A stretch of 62,427 bases of DNA. It comes from Alistipes sp. Marseille-P5061. Its GTDB lineage: Bacteria; Bacteroidota; Bacteroidia; Bacteroidales; Rikenellaceae. Where the stretch lies: contig NZ_LT985749.1 of NCBI RefSeq assembly GCF_900290115.1, forward strand, positions 176,302 to 238,728. Direction: 5' to 3'. The position numbers were made by a program, and so were the translations under genes. Positions 9,847-18,543 of this stretch are shown piece by piece (position 1 is the first letter of the stretch; every line of letters begins with the position of its first letter). A model generated the notes under the pieces. That model had not been told where the DNA came from, ran no database searches, and worked only from the letters and a program-made list of their open reading frames with translations.

Positions 9847-11145
9847 ATGCGAACTCTTCTTGTAACCATAGCCCTTTTTTTGCTCACGCCGACGCTCCGC
9901 GCCCAGCAGCTCCCCGCCTCCTTCGGCAAGGAGGCAACGCGCGGCGAGGTGGTCGTCTACCCCACCCAGGCCGAGGCAACGGCGGGTGAGCGCAGCTCGA
10001 AATACCTCACGCGGCTCGAAGGCTGGACGCGCGAGGGCAACCGCTTCACCACCCCCTTCACCGTCCCCTTCGCCTGGGCCAATCGCCAGGTGCTCTTCCA
10101 CATCTCGGCCGCGACGGCCGACTACGAAGTCTACGTCAACGGTAAGCAGGTGGCCTATAACGCCAACAGCTGCAACCCCGCCGAGTTCAACATCACGCGT
10201 GCCGTCCACGAAGGGCGCAACACGCTCGAGGTGGTGCTCTCCAACCCCTCGCCCCTCGTTCCGCTCGAGAGCTGGCGCGAGGAGTCCGCGCAGGCCGCCA
10301 TCGGTCAGACGTGGGTCATGAGCCAGCCGACGATGTACATCCGCGACTACTATGCGCGCACGTGGCTGAGCGACACGACGGCCATGGCCGAGATTACGGT
10401 GGTGGTCAAGAGCGGGGCGCTCAACCCCCGCACCTCGCGCGTATACTGCGAGCTGCTCGCCCCGTCGGGCGAACAGGTCCTCTTCGACCACAAGGAGCTG
10501 ACGCTCGATATGCGCCGCGAGGATACGCTCCGCTTCCTGACCCCGATTCCGAAGAACCTGCTCTGGAGCGACGAGCTGCCGACCCGCTACACGCTGCGGC
10601 TCCGCACGCAGCACGAGGGGCGCTACGGCGAGTATATCGAGGCGAAGGTGGGCTTCCGCGCCCTGGAGTGGCGCGAGGGACGGCTGCTGCTGAACGGGCA
10701 GCCCGTCACGCTGCGGACGGCCGAGGTGGCCCCCTACATCCAGCCGCAGGAGCTGGCCCTGCTGCGCGAGCAGGGTTACAACACGCTCCGCGTCAAGGCG
10801 GGGGCCGAGGTGCCGGGATTCTACAACACATGCGACGCGATGGGCCTTATGGTCATCGCCCAGGCGCCGCTCAACACGAGCCGCAGCGGCAATTCGCGCC
10901 GCAAGGGGGGCAACCCGACCAACGACCCGCGCTGGAAGGGGGCCTACATCGAGCGGACAACCGACAGCTACTACTCGGCGCGGCGCCATTGCTCGGTCAT
11001 TGCCTTCTCGCTGGCCGAAAATTCGTCGAACGGCACCAACCTCTACGATTCATACTTGACAATGAAGCAGTTGGGCGACGAACGGCCCGTCATCTACCCC
11101 GCAGCAGAGGGTGAATGGAACACGGACCTGGTGGTGACGGAGTGA
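9847..11145 (+). CDS. GH2-like sugar-binding protein, truncated and probably non-catalytic
   Basis: Secreted protein of 432 aa with a signal peptide ending near residue 20 (LLTPTLRAQQ). A GH2 jelly-roll domain (about 35-145, with AATADYEVYVNGKQVAYN) is followed by an Ig-like domain (about 150-285) and only the first half of a TIM barrel (from LNGQPVTLR to the end). Where GH2 enzymes carry SLGNES, this protein reads SLAENS, so the acid/base position is Asn. The chain ends about 35 residues later, before any nucleophile strand. I infer a binding or degenerate role rather than hydrolysis. A TATCTTTA element at 9816-9823 lies 24 bases before the start. Confidence 0.8.
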   Translation: MRTLLVTIALFLLTPTLRAQQLPASFGKEATRGEVVVYPTQAEATAGERSSKYLTRLEGWTREGNRFTTPFTVPFAWANRQVLFHISAATADYEVYVNGKQVAYNANSCNPAEFNITRAVHEGRNTLEVVLSNPSPLVPLESWREESAQAAIGQTWVMSQPTMYIRDYYARTWLSDTTAMAEITVVVKSGALNPRTSRVYCELLAPSGEQVLFDHKELTLDMRREDTLRFLTPIPKNLLWSDELPTRYTLRLRTQHEGRYGEYIEAKVGFRALEWREGRLLLNGQPVTLRTAEVAPYIQPQELALLREQGYNTLRVKAGAEVPGFYNTCDAMGLMVIAQAPLNTSRSGNSRRKGGNPTNDPRWKGAYIERTTDSYYSARRHCSVIAFSLAENSSNGTNLYDSYLTMKQLGDERPVIYPAAEGEWNTDLVVTE

Positions 11146-11182
11146 AAAAAATGCATTTTTTTAAAAAAAATCGTGCAAATAT

Positions 11183-11213
11183 TTTGGAGATATGAAAATT
11201 CGCCGTATATTTG
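11183..11213 (+). promoter_or_regulatory. Promoter of tRNA-Lys
   Basis: TTTG (11183-11186), a 19-nt spacer and TATATTTG (11206-11213) match the Bacteroidetes -33/-7 consensus. The predicted start of transcription is about 20 bases before the tRNA. Confidence 0.85.
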
Positions 11214-11238
11214 CACTCGCAATCAGGAAATGATTGAT

Positions 11239-11314
11239 GCCTCTCTAGCTCAGTTGGTAGAGCACGACACTCTTAATGTTGGGGTCCAGGGTTCGAGCCC
11301 CTGGGGGGGTACCA
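11239..11314 (+). tRNA. tRNA-Lys (anticodon CUU), CCA encoded
   Basis: A full cloverleaf can be drawn. The acceptor pairs GCCTCTC with GGGGGGT (with G-U pairs) and the D-arm pairs GCTC with GAGC. The anticodon stem CGACA/TGTTG holds loop CTCTTAA, giving anticodon CTT at positions 34-36. The T-arm CAGGG/CCCTG has loop TTCGAGC. The discriminator is A at 11311 and CCA is encoded at 11312-11314. It reads AAG. Several G-U pairs in the acceptor are notable but structurally acceptable. Confidence 0.95.
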
Positions 11315-11317
11315 AGG

Positions 11318-11352
11318 AAAACCTCTCGAGATTACTCGAGAGGTTTTTCGTT
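11318..11352 (+). terminator. Rho-independent terminator after tRNA-Lys
   Basis: AACCTCTCGAG (11320-11330) pairs with CTCGAGAGGTT (11335-11345) around a 4-nt loop, followed by TTTCGTTTTT. The tRNA is therefore a single-gene transcription unit. Confidence 0.92.
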
Positions 11353-11476
11353 TTTATCCCGCTCCCGGCTATTGACTCCGGCTTCCGATTCAGGCTATTC
11401 TGTTAGCTCCGACTACCGGCCGCAACCGGGTAAGCCCCCTGCAGGGCTGCAAGGGCGTTGAGCCGCAGGGGCGACC

Positions 11477-11509
11477 AAAAAGGCGGCCCGGCACTGTTGC
11501 CGGGCCGCC
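11477..11509 (-). terminator. Terminator of the four-repeat lipoprotein gene
   Basis: GGCGGCCCGGCA (11482-11493) pairs with TGCCGGGCCGCC (11498-11509). On the minus strand the hairpin is followed by TTTTT (11477-11481) and lies 24 bases beyond the stop codon. Confidence 0.85.
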
Positions 11510-11532
11510 GCCTCTTTCACACGGGCCTTACC

Positions 11533-13695
11533 CTACCGCAGCTCGCGGCCCCAGTTGCGCACGGCAGCCGAGCCCCGCATCACCTCGGGTGAGAGCATGC
11601 GGCCGCGCAGCTTGTCCGACGAGGCCTGTGCCTCACGACGCCCGAGCTGCATCGCCTCGCAGCGCGCCGCCGGCACCGGCTCCGAAACCGGCGCACGGAG
11701 CGACTCGTCGAGCTGGCGCAGCGGGCAGGGAACCATCTCCACCGGCAGCTCCGGCCGCTCGGCATAGGGCCAGAACCAGGGATACTCCGAAATCGGCGTC
11801 ACCCCTTCGTGGTTCACCTGAATGATTTCGCGCTGAATGGGACCGTAGTTGCCCTCGGCATCGATGGCCACGGCGCACAGCGTCATCGGGACATCCCACG
11901 CCAGCGAATAGATGGGACAATAGACATTCTTGTTGCCGTCGTTCTCCATCTTGGCCGCAAGCCGGTAATCGGGATAATCGCTCGTCGAGGTATAATCACC
12001 CTGATAGAGCGCCGTCCAGGTCGTCACGGCATTCTCGCTCCGCTCCGTACGGAAGTAGCCCACGGCAACCTCCGAGGAGACACCACCCATGTAGGGGTCG
12101 ACCTCGGCAACGTCGCCGCCGTCGAAGTACATCTCGAGCCGGTGGGTCACGGTCTCCGACGAAAGCACGTAGGGCGTGGTCTTGAAGGCCTTCACGACGG
12201 GTTCCGACTGGAGCTTGCCCTCCTCGTCGCACGCGGCCGCCCAGGTGATGTAGTTCTTGCCGGGAGTGAGGAACGAGAGCCGGTAGGTGAACTCGTTCTT
12301 GGCCGTAATCTGGTAGACCACGTCTCGGACCGTAAGCGAGGGCAGCTGCTCGATGAGGCGGGCGATGAGCTCGTCGTAGTAGCGCTGAATCGCCGCGGCA
12401 TCGGCTCCGTACTCGTTGTAGGTATCCTCGGGCATGATTTCATAGGCATAGCGGACCGACTCCATCGAGGGCTTGTAGGTAGCCTCGGCCTTGAACTGGT
12501 GGGGCACCACCTCGATTTCGAAGTCAAGGTCGACGACCGCGCCCGTTGCCGGCGTGCGGAAGTTGCGGCGGAAGAGCCCCGTCGTATTGACGCCCGACTC
12601 GTAGCCGAAGGCCAGCACGACCCACTCCGTATCGGGTGCGAGCTCGTAGAAGGTCTGCGTCCGCGTTCCGAACTTGAGTTCCGAGTCGACCGAAGGGCCG
12701 AACTTCTGAATCATGGCGTCGATAATCTCCTGGTCGCTCGAGAACTTCGTCAGCTCGTCGGCATAGAAGAGGTTGACCAGGTAGAACTCGTCGTCGTTGT
12801 CGGGCGTCGTGGTGACGTCGGCCTGGTCGGGCTTGATGTTCGAGACCTCGATGGCGATGGTCATGTCGGAGGCCTCGACGGCCGGCGTGCGGAACTTCTC
12901 GAAGGCGCACCGGTCGGAGATGTTGCCCTCGGCATCGACCACCACGGCATAGGCGTAGTATTCGGTGTCCTGCGTCAAATCCTCGTAGGTATATTCATCG
13001 GTTCCCTGCACGCTCATGGCCCGGACGAGCTCCTCAACCGTCATGCCGCCCGACGAAGCGGTATAGGAGGCCACCTGCCTGAAGTACTCGAGCACGGCGC
13101 CTTCACCGCCGCCCAGAGCCTCGTAGTCAGCGGCCTCCATCAAATCGGTGCAGTAGAACACCTCGGGTTCGGAGGCCTCCGTGACAACGGTCATGCGCGT
13201 ATACTCGAGCACCGGGGTCGAGAAGGTGAACCGGACCAGCTCTTCGGGAGCCGGCTGCGTGCGGAACTCGCTGCGGGCAACCGCTCCGTCGGCACGCCCC
13301 GTCTCATCCATCCGATAGGCGTAGATGAAGTAGTCGGTATCGGGGTCGAGCTCCTCGAAACGGCCCTCCGTCTGGCCGCACTCCAGCCGCTGGCGGAGCG
13401 CCTCCTCGAAGGTGATGCCCTTGCTTGCAGCCTGCTGCTCGACAAGCGCCCGGTCGTCGGCCTTGAGCGTGGCATCGTCGACATAGGACGCCTTCTTGAT
13501 GTAGTATGCGAAGTAGGTCAGACTCTGGTCGTCGGGCATAATCGAGAATTCGACCGAGTTGGAGGTGGGTTCGGCCACCGCAAAGGTAAAGGAGAGCTCT
13601 TTCCACGCGGGGGTTTCGCTCTCATCCGAACTGCAGGAGAAGAGCGTGCTGAACGCCAGCAGGGCGCCCAGAAGCGACAGAAGTTTTTTCATCAT
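11533..13695 (-). CDS. Lipoprotein with four tandem ~120-aa Ig/FN3-like repeats
   Basis: Predicted surface or periplasmic lipoprotein of 720 aa. The signal peptide has a lipobox ending at the Cys of LFSCSS near residue 21. Four repeats begin near residues 32, 155, 280 and 390. Each starts with a beta-strand pattern (LSFTFAVAEP, VRFTFSTPVL, MTIAIEVSNI, LDFEIEVVPH). The first three have a D-T-[DE]-[YW] turn, and all end in F[RK]T[PQT] (SEFRTQPA, EKFRTPAV, RNFRTPAT, KAFKTTPY). The final 200 residues are different and contain SEYPWFWPYAERPELPVE. No enzymatic motif is seen. It has its own promoter (13723-13754) and terminator, so it is monocistronic. The function is unknown; a binding or adhesin-like role is only inference. 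Confidence 0.85.
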   Translation of the reverse strand: MMKKLLSLLGALLAFSTLFSCSSDESETPAWKELSFTFAVAEPTSNSVEFSIMPDDQSLTYFAYYIKKASYVDDATLKADDRALVEQQAASKGITFEEALRQRLECGQTEGRFEELDPDTDYFIYAYRMDETGRADGAVARSEFRTQPAPEELVRFTFSTPVLEYTRMTVVTEASEPEVFYCTDLMEAADYEALGGGEGAVLEYFRQVASYTASSGGMTVEELVRAMSVQGTDEYTYEDLTQDTEYYAYAVVVDAEGNISDRCAFEKFRTPAVEASDMTIAIEVSNIKPDQADVTTTPDNDDEFYLVNLFYADELTKFSSDQEIIDAMIQKFGPSVDSELKFGTRTQTFYELAPDTEWVVLAFGYESGVNTTGLFRRNFRTPATGAVVDLDFEIEVVPHQFKAEATYKPSMESVRYAYEIMPEDTYNEYGADAAAIQRYYDELIARLIEQLPSLTVRDVVYQITAKNEFTYRLSFLTPGKNYITWAAACDEEGKLQSEPVVKAFKTTPYVLSSETVTHRLEMYFDGGDVAEVDPYMGGVSSEVAVGYFRTERSENAVTTWTALYQGDYTSTSDYPDYRLAAKMENDGNKNVYCPIYSLAWDVPMTLCAVAIDAEGNYGPIQREIIQVNHEGVTPISEYPWFWPYAERPELPVEMVPCPLRQLDESLRAPVSEPVPAARCEAMQLGRREAQASSDKLRGRMLSPEVMRGSAAVRNWGRELR

Positions 13696-13722
13696 TTTTT
13701 AAGGTTAGATGGGTTTCGTTCT

Positions 13723-13754
13723 ACAAGATAGGATTTTGCAGCCGTTTCTCCAAA
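13723..13754 (-). promoter_or_regulatory. Promoter of the four-repeat lipoprotein gene
   Basis: On the minus strand TTTG (13754-13751), a 20-nt spacer and TATCTTGT (13730-13723) form a near-consensus Bacteroidetes promoter. It lies about 28 bases upstream of the start codon. Confidence 0.75.
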
Positions 13755-14193
13755 TATTTTCTCCTCTTTCGGGCGGACGGATTGATACTTTTTGGAGCCG
13801 GAGGCGGACAAAACAGCCCCATCCGGGGACAATCCGGCCTCTTTCCGAAAGCGGGAAGAGGCACGAACCAGAAGGGGGCACAGGAGGGGCCGGAGGGAGA
13901 ACTGAAACAGGAGGAACCGGAGCAAGTAATGGCCGGGACCGAAGGGCGCCGGAACCGAAAAAAAAGCGACGCCGGAGGGGTCGGAGCAGGGAAGGCAATG
14001 TGGCCGGAGGAAAGGCCATGCGGGGAGAGGACGCGGAGGCCGGGAAAGGCGACGCGGAGGGGTCGGAGCAGGGAAGGCGATGTGGCCGGGAAAGGGCGTG
14101 GAAAGGCCAGGGCCGGGAAAGGGAAGATGCCGGGGCTGGAGGAAGAGCTATGCGGGGGGCAAAGGCCAGAGAAACGCCGTCTCCATACAGCAA
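13755..14193. repeat. Purine-skewed spacer with 42-bp direct repeats
   Basis: This 440-base region is strongly purine-rich on the plus strand, with dense GGGAA, GGAAAGG and GGCCGG words. A 42-base segment at 13966-14007 recurs at 14049-14090 with few changes; both contain GGGGTCGGAGCAGGGAAGGC. Open frames here (for example 13782-14237 plus, 13705-14298 minus) have low-complexity Gly/Arg/Ser composition and no family similarity, so I do not call genes. Confidence 0.7.
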
Positions 14194-14230
14194 GCGGAGC
14201 GGAACCTCCGTCAGGGAAGTTCCGCTCCGC
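14194..14230 (-). terminator. Hairpin downstream of prs
   Basis: GCGGAGCGGAAC (14194-14205) and GTTCCGCTCCGC (14219-14230) form a perfect 12-bp stem starting 19 bases beyond the prs stop. It lacks a strong U-tract but is well placed to end prs transcripts. Confidence 0.65.
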
Positions 14231-14248
14231 AGGGTGACGCAGGGTCGG

Positions 14249-15190
14249 CTATTTGAAGAATATCGACGAAATCTCCTTGTAGTTGTGGACGCGCTCAATC
14301 ACGTCGGCAAAGAGGTCCGCCACCGAGAGCACCGTAAACTTGTGGAGGTCCTTCTCGGGCTTGAGCGGAATGGTGTCGGTGACAATCACCTCCTCCAGCG
14401 CGCTGTCGTTGATGCGCTCGTAGGCCGGGCCCGAGAGCACGGGGTGGGTAATGGCCGCACGCACGCTCTTCGCGCCGCGCGCCATGAGCATGTCGGCAGC
14501 CATGCAGATGGTGCCCGCCGTATCAATCATGTCGTCGACGATGAGCACGTTGCGCCCCTCGACCTCGCCGATGGCGGTCATCTTGCCCACGACGTTGGCC
14601 TTCGCACGCTCCTTGTGCGAGATGATAATCGGTGTACCGAGGTGCTTGGCGTAGGTGTTGGCCCGCTTGGCGCCGCCCATGTCGGGTGCGGCAATCGAGA
14701 GGTCCTCGATGTTGAGACTCTTGATATAGGGGACGAAGATGCCGCTGGCGTAGAGCGCGTCGACCGGAACGTCGAAGAAGCCCTGAATCTGGTCGGCGTG
14801 GAGGTCCATCGTCATGATGCGGTCCACACCGGCGGCCATGAGCATGTTGGCCACCAGCTTGGCGCCAATCGGCACGCGGGGACGGTCCTTGCGGTCCTGA
14901 CGCGCCCAGCCGAAGTAGGGCATCACGGCCACCACCTTGTAGGCCGAGGCGCGGCGCGCCGCATCAATCATCATCAGCAACTCCATCAGGTTGTCCGAGG
15001 GCGGGAAGGTCGACTGGATGATGAAGACCGTACAGCCACGGATGGATTCGTTGTAGCTCGGCTGGAATTCGCCGTCGCTGAAGCGCAGCACGTCCGATTT
15101 GCCGAGGGTCGTGCCATAGCTGGCGACGATTTTTTCGGCAAGATATTCGGAACCCTGCCCTGCGAAAAACTTGATTTTGTGGATTGCCAT
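14249..15190 (-). CDS. prs: Ribose-phosphate pyrophosphokinase (PRPP synthetase)
   Basis: Makes PRPP from ribose-5-phosphate and ATP, the substrate for PurF and for pyrimidine, His, Trp and NAD synthesis. Class I features are seen: FSDGEFQPSYNESIRGCTVFIIQS near residues 30-55, the flexible-loop segment YFGWARQDRKDRPRVPI near 95, and the PRPP-binding loop VLIVDDMIDTAGTI near 215. The start at 15190 (MAIHKIKFFAGQGSEYLAEKI) gives 313 aa, the usual length; a longer frame upstream would extend through its promoter. TATATTTG (minus strand, 15215-15222) lies about 25 bases upstream. Confidence 0.96.
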   Translation of the reverse strand: MAIHKIKFFAGQGSEYLAEKIVASYGTTLGKSDVLRFSDGEFQPSYNESIRGCTVFIIQSTFPPSDNLMELLMMIDAARRASAYKVVAVMPYFGWARQDRKDRPRVPIGAKLVANMLMAAGVDRIMTMDLHADQIQGFFDVPVDALYASGIFVPYIKSLNIEDLSIAAPDMGGAKRANTYAKHLGTPIIISHKERAKANVVGKMTAIGEVEGRNVLIVDDMIDTAGTICMAADMLMARGAKSVRAAITHPVLSGPAYERINDSALEEVIVTDTIPLKPEKDLHKFTVLSVADLFADVIERVHNYKEISSIFFK

Positions 15191-15304
15191 AGGTATGGAG
15201 GGTTTTTGATGTTGCAAATATAGGACAATACGGTGAAAAAAAACACTTTGCCGGTTACCTTTTTTCAACACCGGTGCCCGATTTAGGTCCGCACGGCAGC
15301 TTTT

Positions 15305-15901
15305 TCAGCCCTGAGCCAGACACTCTTCGATGAAATCGAGCAGCTCGTCGCGCCCGGTGCCCCGCTCCGACGAGGTAACAAGCATCGGCGGCAGCTCCTC
15401 CCACTGCTCCGCGAGCGTCTGGCGGTAGCGCTCGACGCTTCGCTGCAGCTGCGCCTTCGAGAGCTTGTCGGCCTTCGTGAAGAGAATCCCGAACGGGACG
15501 CCGTTCATGCCGAGCATCTCGATGAAGCGCAGGTCGATTTTCTGGGGCTCGAGCCGCGCGTCGACCAGTACGAAGAGGTAGTGCATCTTCTCGCAGCGGA
15601 GCACATAGTCGGTGATGAGCTTCGAGAAGCCCTCGCGCTGGCTCTTCGAGGTGCGGGCATAGCCGTAGCCCGGCAGGTCGACCAGATACCACGCGTCGTT
15701 GATGCGGAAGTGGTTGATGAGGCGCGTCTTGCCGGGCGTCGCTGAGACCTTGGCCAGGCCGTTGCGGCCCGTGAGCATGTTGATGAGCGACGATTTGCCC
15801 ACGTTGCTCCGCCCGATGAAGGCGATGTCGCGCAGCGAGTCGGCGGGCACCTGCGAGATGCGCTCGGAGCTGCACTGGAATTCGGCTTTGAGAATCTGCA
15901 T
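15305..15901 (-). CDS. engB: Ribosome biogenesis GTPase YihA/YsxC/EngB
   Basis: Essential TrmE-Era-like GTPase acting in large-subunit assembly. G1 is GRSNVGKS at residues 30-37, G2 TPGKT near 59, G3 DLPGYG near 76 and G4 TKAD near 142. At 198 aa it has normal length. It lies upstream of prs on the same strand with a 114-base gap that contains the prs promoter. Confidence 0.95.
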   Translation of the reverse strand: MQILKAEFQCSSERISQVPADSLRDIAFIGRSNVGKSSLINMLTGRNGLAKVSATPGKTRLINHFRINDAWYLVDLPGYGYARTSKSQREGFSKLITDYVLRCEKMHYLFVLVDARLEPQKIDLRFIEMLGMNGVPFGILFTKADKLSKAQLQRSVERYRQTLAEQWEELPPMLVTSSERGTGRDELLDFIEECLAQG

Positions 15902-16100
15902 GCGTCAAAACAATTGAAAGGACAACGGACGGAGCGGCACGCCCCGCAACTGCCGGTTTACTGACCTGCTTATCGGCCGGTCTGCCGTCTCCGGCGGCGG
16001 AAAGGCCGGGAGACGGAAGGCGAGAAGGAGGGCTGGAGGCCGGGAGGCCGGGAGGCGGAAGGCACCCCGCCCCACTCCCGTGGCGGCCCGGTGAGGGGTG
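15902..16100. other. Spacer with short purine repeats
   Basis: The spacer between the SDR and engB genes holds tandem GGCCGGGA-type words near 16029-16055 and no ORF of interest. No clear promoter is seen. Confidence 0.5.
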
Positions 16101-16919
16101 TTACTTGAGCGGCGAATCGGGTTCGCGCGACATGACCAGATAGAACATGCGGTCGAGGAAGGCCGGGGCGAACTTCTTGACGAAGTGCGTGGCGCGTCCC
16201 TCGGCCTCCATCAGGCAGAGACGCTTGCGGTGACGCACGCCCCGGGCGATGATGCGGGCCACCTGTGCGGCGGTCATCATCTTCGACTCGTCGCGCGGCG
16301 TCTCGCCCTGCTGCGAACCGTTGGCCGTGAGGGCCGAGAAGCGGACGTTCGAGGCGGTGAAGCCCGGGCAGGCAATCATCACGTGGAGCCCCTTCTTGAG
16401 GTTCTCGATGCGCAGCGTCTCGAGGAAGCCCGTCATGGCGTACTTCGAGGCCGAATAGCCCGTACGTCCCGGCAGGCCGTGCAGGCCGGCCACCGACGAG
16501 ACGCCGACAATCGAGCCGTGCGACGCCTGCAGGTAGGGCAGCGCATACTTGCAGCAGTAGACCGTCCCCCAGAAGTTGACATCCATCAGGCGGTGCAGCA
16601 CGTCGAGCTCCACGTCGTCGAAGAGCGCCCGCATCGAAATACCCGCATTGCAGAGCAGGATATCCACGCCGCCGAATTCGCGCACGGCCGTGGCGATGAG
16701 CTCGCGGCACTCCTCGGGGCGGGTCACGTCGACGGCGCAGCAGGCGGCCTGCCCGCCCTGGGCGCGAATCTCGTCGACGATGTGCTGGAGTTTCTGCAGG
16801 CTGCGCGCTCCCAGCACGACACGCCCGCCCTCGGCGGCAAATTCACGCGCCAGCGCCTCGCCGATTCCCGACGATGCGCCCGTCACGACGACGACCTTGT
16901 CCTTGAAATACTGTTTCAT
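16101..16919 (-). CDS. Short-chain dehydrogenase/reductase
   Basis: Classical SDR of 272 aa. The cofactor motif TGASSGIG is at residues 13-20, the NAG motif near 91-93, catalytic Ser at 141/142 (VSSVAGLHG), and Y155 and K159 in GYSASKYA. An Arg near 40 in ARSLQKL hints at NADP(H) preference. The substrate is not predictable; DltE-like and DHRS-like oxidoreductases share this pattern. The gene is on the same strand as the metallo-hydrolase upstream. Confidence 0.88.
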   Translation of the reverse strand: MKQYFKDKVVVVTGASSGIGEALAREFAAEGGRVVLGARSLQKLQHIVDEIRAQGGQAACCAVDVTRPEECRELIATAVREFGGVDILLCNAGISMRALFDDVELDVLHRLMDVNFWGTVYCCKYALPYLQASHGSIVGVSSVAGLHGLPGRTGYSASKYAMTGFLETLRIENLKKGLHVMIACPGFTASNVRFSALTANGSQQGETPRDESKMMTAAQVARIIARGVRHRKRLCLMEAEGRATHFVKKFAPAFLDRMFYLVMSREPDSPLK

Positions 16920-16996
16920 TATCTCCTGTTTATGTTTTTCGTTCTGTTCCCTGTCCGGCGCGCCGGAGGCTTCGCCCCGCCGCTTCGTACAGCCGT

Positions 16997-17785
16997 TTAC
17001 TCCTCCCCAATCTCGACCTGAAGGCCGTCGTAGGCCATGTGCACGCCGCAGGGCAGACGGGGCTCGGTCTCGGCCTGCAGCCCGATGTCGTGCGACATGT
17101 GGGTGAGGTAGGCCTCACGCGGCGCCACGCGGCGGATGAGCGCAAGCGCCTCCTCGACGTTGAAGTGCGAATCGTGGGGCGCAAAGCGCAGCGCGTTGAC
17201 CACCAGCACCTCCACCCCGGCGAGTTTGGCCACTTCGGACTCCTCGATGGTCTTGAAATCGGTCAGGTAGGCCAGCGGCCCGATGCGGTAGCCCGTCACC
17301 GTGAAGCGCTCGGAGTGGTGCCCCGCTACGGGGACGACCTCCACGCCCTTGACCTCGAAGGGGTGGTCGAGGTCGATTTCGTGGAGCTCGATTTCGGGCA
17401 CGCCGCGGTACTTGTCCTGCGCGAAGGCGTAGTCGAAATCCTTGCGCACGACGGCCAGCGTACGCGGCGCGGCATAGATGTCCACGCGATGGATGGCGGC
17501 GGGATAGTCCACGAAGTTGAAGGCCCGCACGTCGTCCAGACCGCCGATGTGGTCCTTGTGTTCGTGCGTGAGGAGAATCGCATCAATGTGGCGCACTCCG
17601 GTGCGGAGCATCTGGCAGCGGAAGTCGGGTCCCGCGTCGATGACCAGACGCACGCCGCGCGTCTCGACCATGGCCGACGTGCGCAGCCGGTTGTCGCGCG
17701 GGTCGGTCGAACGGCAGACGGCGCACCGGCATCCGATGACGGGGACCCCCTGCGAGGTCCCGGTTCCCAGAAAAGTGAGTTTCAT
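16997..17785 (-). CDS. PhnP-like MBL-fold metallo-hydrolase
   Basis: Metallo-beta-lactamase fold hydrolase of 262 aa. The motif THEHKDHIGG (H74, H76, D78, H79) binds two metals. Further ligands are in VPVAGHHSE and in DSHFN near the end. The N-terminus GTGTSQGVPVIGCRCAVC carries the cysteine cluster (C19, C21, C24) seen in PhnP-type cyclic phosphodiesterases. No phosphonate genes are nearby, so a role in nucleotide or cyclic phosphate turnover is only inference. The start at 17785 (MKLTFLG) is clear. A TATTTTTG box (minus strand, 17790-17797) ends five bases before it, so the transcript may be leaderless. Confidence 0.88.
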   Translation of the reverse strand: MKLTFLGTGTSQGVPVIGCRCAVCRSTDPRDNRLRTSAMVETRGVRLVIDAGPDFRCQMLRTGVRHIDAILLTHEHKDHIGGLDDVRAFNFVDYPAAIHRVDIYAAPRTLAVVRKDFDYAFAQDKYRGVPEIELHEIDLDHPFEVKGVEVVPVAGHHSERFTVTGYRIGPLAYLTDFKTIEESEVAKLAGVEVLVVNALRFAPHDSHFNVEEALALIRRVAPREAYLTHMSHDIGLQAETEPRLPCGVHMAYDGLQVEIGEE

Positions 17786-17894
17786 GAGGCAAAAATAGGA
17801 AAAATCCGCGGAAGCTCCTCCATCTGCGTGCAGGTTTTGCCCTCGGCACGACACGACTTATCGAGGTCCGCCCCTCACCGCGGCTCCGGAGACG

Positions 17895-18539
17895 TCACGC
17901 CCGGTCGGTGCCGGAGACAATACGGTTCTTGTACTCGTCGATGAGCTCCAGCCCCTTGGCGGTGGCGATTCCGCGGAAGAAGGTGCTGATTACCTGAATG
18001 AAGGCCTCGCGCTCGGTCATCCCCTCGGGCAGCACCAAATCGCGGCGCTTCACCAGCACCGAGGCGGTATGGTAGAGCATCGTGATGGCCAAATCGAGGT
18101 TGAAGTCCGCCACGAAGAATCCGTCGGCTATCCCCTTTTCGAGCATCTCTCGGATGTTGCGCCGGTTCTTCTCGGCCCCTTCATGCAGCACGCGGTCGTG
18201 CACCGCAGGATGGAACTTGCGCAGGCTGCTCATGATGCGGTTGGCAGTCTCCGACTGGGCCATCAGCTCGTTGAGTTCGAGGAAAATGGCCTCCAGCACG
18301 TCGCGCGCCCCGGCACTCAGACGGGCCCGGCGCTCGTTGCACTCCCCGAAATAGCTCTCGACGGCCAGAAAGAGGAGCGTCTCCTTGTCGCCGAAGAGCT
18401 CGTAGAGCGTCCGCTTCGAGATGCCCATCATCTGGGCGATGTCGTCCATGCGCACCGCCTTGATTCCCTGCTTGAGGAATATCTGCATCGCCTGAGCGAC
18501 GATTTTCTCCTTGTGGAGGTTATGTTCCGGAGCTTTCAC
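17895..18539 (-). CDS. TetR/AcrR-family transcriptional regulator
   Basis: One-component regulator of 214 aa. The N-terminal HTH (about 10-60) reads KEKIVAQAMQIFLKQGIKAVRMDDIAQMMGISKRTLYELFGDKE, typical of TetR; the rest is an all-helical ligand domain. The start is a GTG at 18539, needed to include the first HTH helix. A strong promoter ends just upstream (18544-18575), so the mRNA may begin at or next to the GTG. It is divergent from the VWA-less protein gene, which may be a target. No efflux gene adjoins it. Confidence 0.9.
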   Translation of the reverse strand: MKAPEHNLHKEKIVAQAMQIFLKQGIKAVRMDDIAQMMGISKRTLYELFGDKETLLFLAVESYFGECNERRARLSAGARDVLEAIFLELNELMAQSETANRIMSSLRKFHPAVHDRVLHEGAEKNRRNIREMLEKGIADGFFVADFNLDLAITMLYHTASVLVKRRDLVLPEGMTEREAFIQVISTFFRGIATAKGLELIDEYKNRIVSGTDRA

Positions 18540-18543
18540 GCGG

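Noticed and set aside
13705..14298. Overlapping frames in the purine-rich spacer (plus 13782-14237, minus 13705-14298)
   Set aside because: Composition is low complexity and follows the repeats; no start context, promoter or similarity supports either.
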